A stretch of DNA of 64,000 nt from Variovorax sp. PBS-H4 (GTDB taxonomy: Bacteria; Pseudomonadota; Gammaproteobacteria; Burkholderiales; Burkholderiaceae_C), in contig NZ_LR594675.1 in assembly GCF_901827205.1 (NCBI RefSeq), positions 4,154,001-4,218,000 of the forward strand, read 5' to 3'. The position numbers and the translations under genes are program-made. Shown here piece after piece: positions 58,585 to 64,000 of this stretch (positions are counted from its first letter, which is position 1; every line of letters begins with the position of its first letter). Below the pieces are notes generated by a model, which did no database searches, was not told the origin of the DNA, and saw only the letters and a program-made list of their open reading frames with translations.

Positions 58585-60912
58585 TCAGCGGCCCTTGCGC
58601 GCCAGCTTGGCGCGGCTGGCACCGGTCTCGCGTGGCGGCAGGCCGGTGTGCTGCGTCAGGATGCGGCCCTTGGCGGGCTTGACCGGCGGCAAGGCCACGG
58701 GCGTCGAATTCTTGCGGCGCGCGCTCTGGTAGCCGCCGTCGGTGAGCGGCTGGTAGGTCGGGATCAGGTGATGCTTGCCGTTGCCGATCAGGTCGGCACG
58801 GCCCATCTTCTTCAGCGCTTCTCGCAGCAGCGGCCAGTTGTTGGCATCGTGGTAGCGCAGGAAGGCCTTGTGCAGGCGGCGGCGCTTGTCGCCGCGCACG
58901 ATGTCTACCGTCTCGCTCTCGCGCGTGATCTTGCGCAGCGGGTTCCGGTCGGTGTGGTACATCGCCGTGGCGGTGGCCATGGGCGAAGGGTAGAAGGTCT
59001 GGACCTGGTCGGCGCGAAACCCGTTCCTCTTGAGCCAGAGCGCGAGGTTCATCATGTCCTCGTCGCTGGTGCCCGGATGCGCGGCAATGAAGTACGGGAT
59101 CAGGTACTGCTTCTTGCCGGCTTCCGCGCTGAACTTCTCGAACATCTGCTTGAAGCGATCGTAGCTGCCGATGCCGGGCTTCATCATCTTGGTGAGCGGA
59201 CCCTGCTCGGTGTGCTCGGGCGCGATCTTGAGATACCCGCCCACATGGTGCTGCACCAGCTCCTTCACGTACTCGGGCGACTGCACCGCCAGGTCGTAAC
59301 GCAGGCCCGAGCCGATCAGGATCTTCTTGATGCCCTTGAGCGCACGTGCACGCCGGTAGATCTTGATCAGCGGATCGTGGCTCGTATTGAGGTTGGGGCA
59401 GATGCCCGGGTACACGCAGCTGGGCTTGCGGCAGGCGGACTCGATCTCCGGGCTCTTGCAGCCGATGCGGTACATGTTGGCGGTGGGGCCGCCGAGGTCG
59501 GAGATGGTGCCGGTAAAGCCCTTGACGCCGTCGCGGATCGCCTCGACCTCCTTGATGATCGAATCCTCCGAGCGGCTCTGGATGATGCGGCCCTCGTGCT
59601 CGGTGATGGAGCAGAAGGTGCAGCCACCGAAGCAGCCGCGCATGATGTTCACGCTGAAGCGGATCATCTCCCAGGCCGGAATCTTGGTGGCGCCTTCGTG
59701 GCTGCCGTGCTCGTCGGCATAGCGCGGATGCGGGCTGCGCGCATAGGGCAGGTCGAACACGTGGTCCATCTCGGCGGTGGTGAGCGGGATGGGCGGCGGG
59801 TTGATCCAGACGTCGCGCGCCGTCGGACCCTCCCCATGGGCCTGCACCAGGGCACGGGCGTTGCCGGGGTTGGTCTCGAGGTGGAGCACGCGGTTGGCGT
59901 GGGCATAAAGCACGGGGTCGGCACGCACCTGCTCGTAGGAAGGCAGGCGGATCACGGAGCGCTCGCGCGGCGGAACCTTGACGCGCCCTTCGGGTACTGA
60001 TCTCTCCCCCTCTGCCTTGCGCAGGGCCGGATTGGGAACGAAAAGGAGTGGCTTCGCCGCATCGCCACCCGCCTGCGCCTCTTCTTCTTTCGCGCAAGTC
60101 GCCCCATTCGCCTTCGCCTGCTCCGACACCATCAGGTACGGATTCACATGCGCCTCGACCCGCCCCGGCAGGTCTACGCTGGTCGAGTCGATCTCGAACC
60201 AGCCTTCGGGTGTCTCTCGCCGCACGAAGGCCGTGCCGCGCACGTCGGTGATCTGCTGTACCGGCTCCCGGGCCGCCAGGCGATGCGCGATCTCGACGAT
60301 GGCGCGCTCGGCATTGCCGTACAGCAGCAGATCGCACTTGGCGTCCACCACGATCGAGCGGCGCACCTTGTCTTGCCAGTAGTCGTAGTGGGCGATGCGG
60401 CGCAGCGAGCCTTCGATGCCGCCCAGCACGATCGGCACGTCGCTCCAGGCTTCCTTGCAGCGCTGCGAATACACGATGGCCGCCCGGTCGGGCCGCCGGC
60501 CCCCGATGTCGCCGGGCGTGTAGGCGTCGTCGCTGCGGATCTTCCGGTCTGCCGTGTAGCGGTTGATCATCGAATCCATGTTGCCGGCCGTGACACCGAA
60601 GAACAGGTTCGGCCTGCCGAGCGCCTTGAAGGGATCGGCGCTCTGCCAGTCAGGCTGCGCGATGATGCCGACGCGAAAGCCTTGCGCCTCCAGCATCCGG
60701 CCGATGACCGCCATGCCGAAGCTCGGGTGGTCGACGTAGGCGTCGCCGGTGACGATCACGATGTCGCAGCTGTCCCAGCCCAGCGCCTCCATCTCGGCGC
60801 GCGACGTGGGCAGGAACCTGGCCGTGCCGAAGCGGGCTGCCCAGTATTTGCGGTAGCTGGTCAGCGGCTTGGCCGCGCGCGCGAAAAAGGAGACGTCGAC
60901 GGGGGCGTTCAT
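58585..60912 (-). CDS. YgiQ family (UPF0313) radical SAM protein
   Basis: A 775-residue radical SAM protein. The 4Fe-4S motif RGCFGGCTFCSITEHEGR lies near residue 424. The N-terminal half has the YgiQ-specific GWDSCDIVIVTGDAYVDHPSFGMAVIGRMLEAQGFRVGIIAQPDW (cobalamin-like fold) and RRIAHYDYWQDKVRRSIVVD. The C-terminal part includes GGYLKIAPEHTE and YLIPYFIAAHPGT. Residues about 265-320 hold an extra low-complexity segment (CAKEEEAQAGGDAAK) not needed for the core. The exact reaction of this family is not established. The ATG at 60912 is chosen because it begins the conserved region. Confidence 0.94.
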   Translation of the reverse strand: MNAPVDVSFFARAAKPLTSYRKYWAARFGTARFLPTSRAEMEALGWDSCDIVIVTGDAYVDHPSFGMAVIGRMLEAQGFRVGIIAQPDWQSADPFKALGRPNLFFGVTAGNMDSMINRYTADRKIRSDDAYTPGDIGGRRPDRAAIVYSQRCKEAWSDVPIVLGGIEGSLRRIAHYDYWQDKVRRSIVVDAKCDLLLYGNAERAIVEIAHRLAAREPVQQITDVRGTAFVRRETPEGWFEIDSTSVDLPGRVEAHVNPYLMVSEQAKANGATCAKEEEAQAGGDAAKPLLFVPNPALRKAEGERSVPEGRVKVPPRERSVIRLPSYEQVRADPVLYAHANRVLHLETNPGNARALVQAHGEGPTARDVWINPPPIPLTTAEMDHVFDLPYARSPHPRYADEHGSHEGATKIPAWEMIRFSVNIMRGCFGGCTFCSITEHEGRIIQSRSEDSIIKEVEAIRDGVKGFTGTISDLGGPTANMYRIGCKSPEIESACRKPSCVYPGICPNLNTSHDPLIKIYRRARALKGIKKILIGSGLRYDLAVQSPEYVKELVQHHVGGYLKIAPEHTEQGPLTKMMKPGIGSYDRFKQMFEKFSAEAGKKQYLIPYFIAAHPGTSDEDMMNLALWLKRNGFRADQVQTFYPSPMATATAMYHTDRNPLRKITRESETVDIVRGDKRRRLHKAFLRYHDANNWPLLREALKKMGRADLIGNGKHHLIPTYQPLTDGGYQSARRKNSTPVALPPVKPAKGRILTQHTGLPPRETGASRAKLARKGR

Positions 60913-61042
60913 GTGGGAGGTAGCGGCAGGCAGGCCGCGGTGGCCCGGTTCGGGCAACCCGCGATTTTACGGGTCCGGGCTTGGCCGTGCCACGGGAAAG
61001 GCCAAGTCGCACCGACGGCTGCCGCCATCTTTACTTGCCTGG

Positions 61043-61060
61043 GTCAATCAATTAACTGAC
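61043..61060. promoter_or_regulatory. Candidate MarR-type operator
   Basis: GTCAATCAATTAACTGAC is an 18-base imperfect palindrome (7 of 9 pairs) that ends just before the ATG of the MarR-GNAT gene. MarR proteins bind such AT-rich palindromes, so autoregulation is inferred. No ribosome site is visible between it and the start. Confidence 0.5.
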
Positions 61061-61061
61061 A

Positions 61062-62018
61062 ATGGCATCCATGCCTGTCGATTCCCCCAGCTTGCCCGAC
61101 GCCGCGGCCGTCAAGGCCGTGCGCCAGTTCAACCGCTTCTACACCCGCCGCATCGGCGCGCTGGACCCCTACCTGGGCAGCGACATGTCGCTCACCGACG
61201 TGCGGGTGCTCTACGAGCTGGCGCACCGCGAGCAGGCGGTGGCCAGCGAGATCGCCAAGGACCTGGGCCTGGACGGCGGCTACCTCAGCCGCATCCTGCG
61301 CCGCTTCGAAAGCGCCGGCTGGTTGGCGCGCGAGACGCACCCACGCGACGCGCGCCAGAGCCTGTTGCGCCTGACGGAGGCAGGCCACGCTGCCTTCGCC
61401 CCCCTGCAGCAGAAATCGCGCGACGAGGCCCAGGCCTTGCTTGCTTCGCTGACGGCACCGCAGCAACGCCAGCTGATCGATGCCATGCACACGGTGCAGG
61501 CGCTGATCGAGCCCGAAGCCAGCCCGCCTGCCAAGCCGCGCACGGCGGTGCTGCGCGATCCACAGCCGGGCGATATCGGCTGGGTGGTGCAGCAGCACGG
61601 CGAGGTCTACGCGCGCGAGTACGGCTGGAACAGCGAATTCGAGGCGCTCGTGGCCGAGATCGCGGGCGAGTTCCTGCGCAAGTTCCAGCCCGAATGGGAG
61701 CATTGCTGGATCGCCGAGCTCGACGGCGATCGCGTAGGCGCCGTGTTCCTGGTGCGCAAGTCGGCGACCGTCGCGCAGCTGCGCCTCCTGATCCTGACAC
61801 CGCGGGCGCGCGGCCTGGGCCTGGGGGCACGGCTGACCGACGAGTGCATCACCTTCGCGCGCCGCAAGGGCTACCGGAAGATGGTGCTGTGGACCAACAG
61901 CTGCCTGCTGGCGGCGCGCGGCATCTACGCGGCGCGCGGCTTCAAGCTGGTCAAGTCCGAGCCCTACGAGGGCTTCGGCCAGCAGCTGGTGGGCGAGACC
62001 TGGGAACTGAAGCTCTAA
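61062..62018 (+). CDS. MarR family regulator fused to GNAT acetyltransferase
   Basis: A 318-residue fusion. Residues about 15-150 are a MarR winged helix (DPYLGSDMSLTDVRVLYELAHREQAVASEIAKDLGLDGGYLSRILRRFESAGWLARE). Residues about 160-318 are a GNAT domain with the acetyl-CoA loop LLILTPRARGLGLGARLTDECI and GYRKMVLWTNSCLLAARGIYAARGF. Such bifunctional regulators occur in many bacteria; the acetyltransferase part may modify small molecules or proteins. ATG 61062 is given; ATG 61071 is also possible. Divergent from the ygiQ gene. Confidence 0.92.
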   Translation: MASMPVDSPSLPDAAAVKAVRQFNRFYTRRIGALDPYLGSDMSLTDVRVLYELAHREQAVASEIAKDLGLDGGYLSRILRRFESAGWLARETHPRDARQSLLRLTEAGHAAFAPLQQKSRDEAQALLASLTAPQQRQLIDAMHTVQALIEPEASPPAKPRTAVLRDPQPGDIGWVVQQHGEVYAREYGWNSEFEALVAEIAGEFLRKFQPEWEHCWIAELDGDRVGAVFLVRKSATVAQLRLLILTPRARGLGLGARLTDECITFARRKGYRKMVLWTNSCLLAARGIYAARGFKLVKSEPYEGFGQQLVGETWELKL

Positions 62019-62036
62019 GCACCCAGGCCGTACGCA

Positions 62037-62819
62037 CTACTGCATGAACCAGCCGTGGCTCACCACCAGCGACTGGCCGGTCAGCGCATTGGTGGGGAAG
62101 GCGGCGAACAGCAGCGCGACGCGCGCCACATCTGCCGTGGTGGTGAACTCGCCGTCGACCGTCTCCTTGAGCATCACGTTCTTGATGACCTGCTCCTCGG
62201 TGATGCCCAAGGTCCTGGCCTGCTCCGGGATCTGCTTCTCGACCAGCGGCGTACGCACGAAGCCGGGGCAGATCACGTTGGCGCGCACGCCGTGCTTGGC
62301 GCCCTCCTTTGCCACGGTCTTCGCGAGCCCGATCAGGCCGTGCTTGGCGGTGACATAAGGTGCCTTCAGCAGCGAGGCCTCCTTGGAATGCACCGAGCCC
62401 ATGTAGATCACGCTGCCGCCGCGGCCCTGCGCATACATGTGCTTGAGGCAGGCCTTGGTGGTGAGGAAGGCGCCGTCGAGGTGGATGGCCAGCATCTTCT
62501 TCCAGTCGGCGAAGCTGAACTCCTCGACCGGGTGCACGATCTGGATGCCGGCATTGCTGATCAGGATGTCGATACCGCCGAACGCGCGGGCGGCCTCCTC
62601 GACGGCCGCCTCGACCTGCTCTTCGCTGATGACGTCGACACCGACGCCGATGGCCTGGGCGCCGCTCTGCTGCAGCTCGGCAGCGGTGGCGTCGGCCGCC
62701 TGCTTGTTGAGATCGGCGATGACGACCTTGGCGCCTTCCTGCGCGAACAGGAGGGCGATCTCCTTGCCGATGCCGCTGGCTGAACCGGTGATGAAGGCGA
62801 CCTTGTCCTTGAGTTGCAT
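62037..62819 (-). CDS. bdhA: 3-hydroxybutyrate dehydrogenase
   Basis: A 260-residue SDR that interconverts D-3-hydroxybutyrate and acetoacetate. The cofactor motif FITGSASGIGKEIALLF is at the N-terminus, ILISNAGIQ follows, and the active-site segment MGSVHSKEASLLKAPYVTAKHGLIGLAKTVAKEG carries Ser and Tyr-x3-Lys. The C-terminal ALTGQSLVVSHGWFMQ is typical of the polyhydroxybutyrate-cycle enzyme. It is preceded on the same strand by a patatin-like gene, a common pair in betaproteobacteria. Confidence 0.94.
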   Translation of the reverse strand: MQLKDKVAFITGSASGIGKEIALLFAQEGAKVVIADLNKQAADATAAELQQSGAQAIGVGVDVISEEQVEAAVEEAARAFGGIDILISNAGIQIVHPVEEFSFADWKKMLAIHLDGAFLTTKACLKHMYAQGRGGSVIYMGSVHSKEASLLKAPYVTAKHGLIGLAKTVAKEGAKHGVRANVICPGFVRTPLVEKQIPEQARTLGITEEQVIKNVMLKETVDGEFTTTADVARVALLFAAFPTNALTGQSLVVSHGWFMQ

Positions 62820-62924
62820 GGGGATGTCCTTTGATGATGGATAGAGGAGGACGGCGCGTGCAAGCCGCGCGCCGACGACGCAGCGTCGCTCACGAAACTT
62901 GGGCCAGGCTGACTGCTGTCCGCC

Positions 62925-64000
62925 TCATTGCGGCGCCGCCTGGACGGTGGGCACCCGCATCGGGTGCCGCACGCGCGGCTTGTCGGCCTCGGCGAGATCG
63001 AAGGTGGTCACACCGTTGACCTGCGCCGCGGCGCGCAGCAGTTCCGGGTGCTCCAGCGTGTTGCGGATGTCACGCAATCCGGCTTCCCAATGCTCGTCGA
63101 CCGAGACACGGGAGAACTCGTAGTCCTTGGACTCGAGCTCGTAGGGCTTGTCGCGATAGATGAGGTGCACGATCTCGATCGGCTCGTGCGTGAGTTGCGC
63201 GCACACGGCGGCCACGCTGGCGTCCTTGCGCAGCGCGGCCGGCAGCTTGGCGATCAGGTCGGCCACGGCCTGCTGCAGGTTCATGTTCGAGGCCAGCGCG
63301 TCGGTGTTCATGCGGGTGCGGCTCGAATAGGTGATGTCCTTCTGCCGTTCCAGGGTCTCGGCCAGGGTGCGCGGCATGCTGCCGCGGGCGCTGAACAGGT
63401 CCACCTGCAGCACCATCAGCGGCTCGGTGCGCGGATGGGTGTCGAGCACGTACTGGAGCGGCGTGTTGGAGACGATGCCACCGTCCCAGTAGTCCTCGCC
63501 GTCGATGTGCACCGGTGCGAAGCCGGGCGGCAGCGCCCCGCTGGCCATGATGTGCTCGGGGCCGATGCGCTGCTGGGTGTTGTCGAAGTAGACCGAGTTG
63601 CCGCTGCGCACGTTGACGGCGCCCACGCTCAAGCGCATGTCGCAATCGTTGATGCGATCGAAGTCCACCAGCCGTTCGAGCGTGGATTTCAGCGGCGAGG
63701 CATCGTAGTAGCTCAGCACCGGAGCAGCGCCGCCGAGCAGCAGCACAGGGTTGTTGCGCGGCTTGAAGAAGCCAGGCACCCCGAACATCGCCGTCGAGTT
63801 GGCGCTCCACTGGTTGAAGAATGCGCGGTCGCCCCAGCCCGGCGGGAGCCGTTGCGCCGGACCCGAGGACAGGAGGTCCCAGAATTCGCGCAGGCGCGCG
63901 ACGCGCAACTCCGGGGGATTGCCGGCGATCAGGGCAGCATTGATCGCGCCGATGGAGACACCGGCCACCCAGTCGAGCGCCTTGTGCTTCTCGTACACGC
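62925..64000 (-). CDS. Patatin-like phospholipase, C-terminal part (5' end outside window)
   Basis: At least 357 residues are visible; the frame is open at the right edge and the true start lies beyond it. The serine-hydrolase motif GVSIGAINAALIAGNPPE (G-x-S-x-G) is close to the visible N-terminal end, and the catalytic Asp is in DYWDGGIVSNTPL. The C-terminal region (RQKDITYSSRTRMNTDALASNMNLQQAVADLIAKLP) matches the DUF3734 extension of bacterial patatin-like proteins. It could release fatty acids or 3-hydroxyacids. It lies 105 bases upstream of bdhA. Confidence 0.92.
   Translation of the reverse strand, partial: VYEKHKALDWVAGVSIGAINAALIAGNPPELRVARLREFWDLLSSGPAQRLPPGWGDRAFFNQWSANSTAMFGVPGFFKPRNNPVLLLGGAAPVLSYYDASPLKSTLERLVDFDRINDCDMRLSVGAVNVRSGNSVYFDNTQQRIGPEHIMASGALPPGFAPVHIDGEDYWDGGIVSNTPLQYVLDTHPRTEPLMVLQVDLFSARGSMPRTLAETLERQKDITYSSRTRMNTDALASNMNLQQAVADLIAKLPAALRKDASVAAVCAQLTHEPIEIVHLIYRDKPYELESKDYEFSRVSVDEHWEAGLRDIRNTLEHPELLRAAAQVNGVTTFDLAEADKPRVRHPMRVPTVQAAPQ

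Noticed and set aside
1..64000. tRNA, rRNA, CRISPR arrays, insertion sequences, phage genes
   Set aside because: Read for these and found no cloverleaf-like, array-like or transposase-like sequence that could be supported.

Overview
The window is high-GC, densely packed DNA. Operons of long genes frequently overlap by ATGA or GTGA. Gene content (many orphan Bug/TctC-type binding proteins, several branched-chain-type ABC importers, class III CoA-transferases, a 3-hydroxybutyrate dehydrogenase beside a patatin-like protein) suggests a chromosome segment of a betaproteobacterium, most likely Burkholderiales/Comamonadaceae (Variovorax- or Ramlibacter-like). No rRNA, tRNA, CRISPR array, insertion sequence or phage gene was recognised.

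Region A (1-15305) looks like one CoA-dependent catabolic island. It holds a partial SDR, an acyl-CoA ligase, a minus-strand import and metabolism operon (LivH-type permease, a LivM-LivG-LivF triple fusion, a binding protein, an amidohydrolase, an SDR), a GntR/FadR-type regulator, two paralogous class III CoA-transferases, a thiolase-like protein without the usual cysteine paired with an OB-fold protein, a SnoaL-like protein and a DUF2889 protein. Three TGGT-N3-ACCA-type palindromes (8801-8811, 9706-9716, 14019-14029) sit in or at good sigma70 promoters of these genes, so I infer one local regulon of the GntR protein.

Region B (15451-20116) is a complete five-gene branched-chain-type ABC importer. 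Region C (20133-28584) has a minus-strand set (aldehyde dehydrogenase, a binding protein without signal peptide, a 787-residue protein of unknown function) divergent from a GMC oxidoreductase and Bug gene, followed by a CysB-like LysR gene.

Region D (28687-45105) starts with a ten-gene plus-strand operon divergent from the LysR gene: Bug protein, TcuA-like tricarballylate dehydrogenase, aconitase-type large and small subunits, a second Bug protein, PrpF-type isomerase, enolase-superfamily protein, 3-hydroxyisobutyrate-dehydrogenase-like protein, DUF1185 protein and D-2-hydroxyacid dehydrogenase. It runs into a decayed FAD-linked oxidase. A convergent minus-strand operon encodes a third ABC importer and an amidohydrolase. 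Together they look like uptake and breakdown of a tricarboxylate- or lactone-like compound.

Region E (45445-64000) is more housekeeping-like: AsmA-family protein, cupin, GlgX debranching enzyme, enoyl-CoA hydratase, DUF488, dienoyl-CoA-reductase-like SDR, a short CoA-transferase, a PNPOx-fold / PNPOx-GAF pair, hemerythrin-like protein, universal stress protein, START-like lipoprotein, YgiQ radical SAM protein, a MarR-GNAT fusion, 3-hydroxybutyrate dehydrogenase and a partial patatin-like protein. A 67-base repeat is present in two coding genes (33065-33131 and 58129-58195), translated in the same frame in both.
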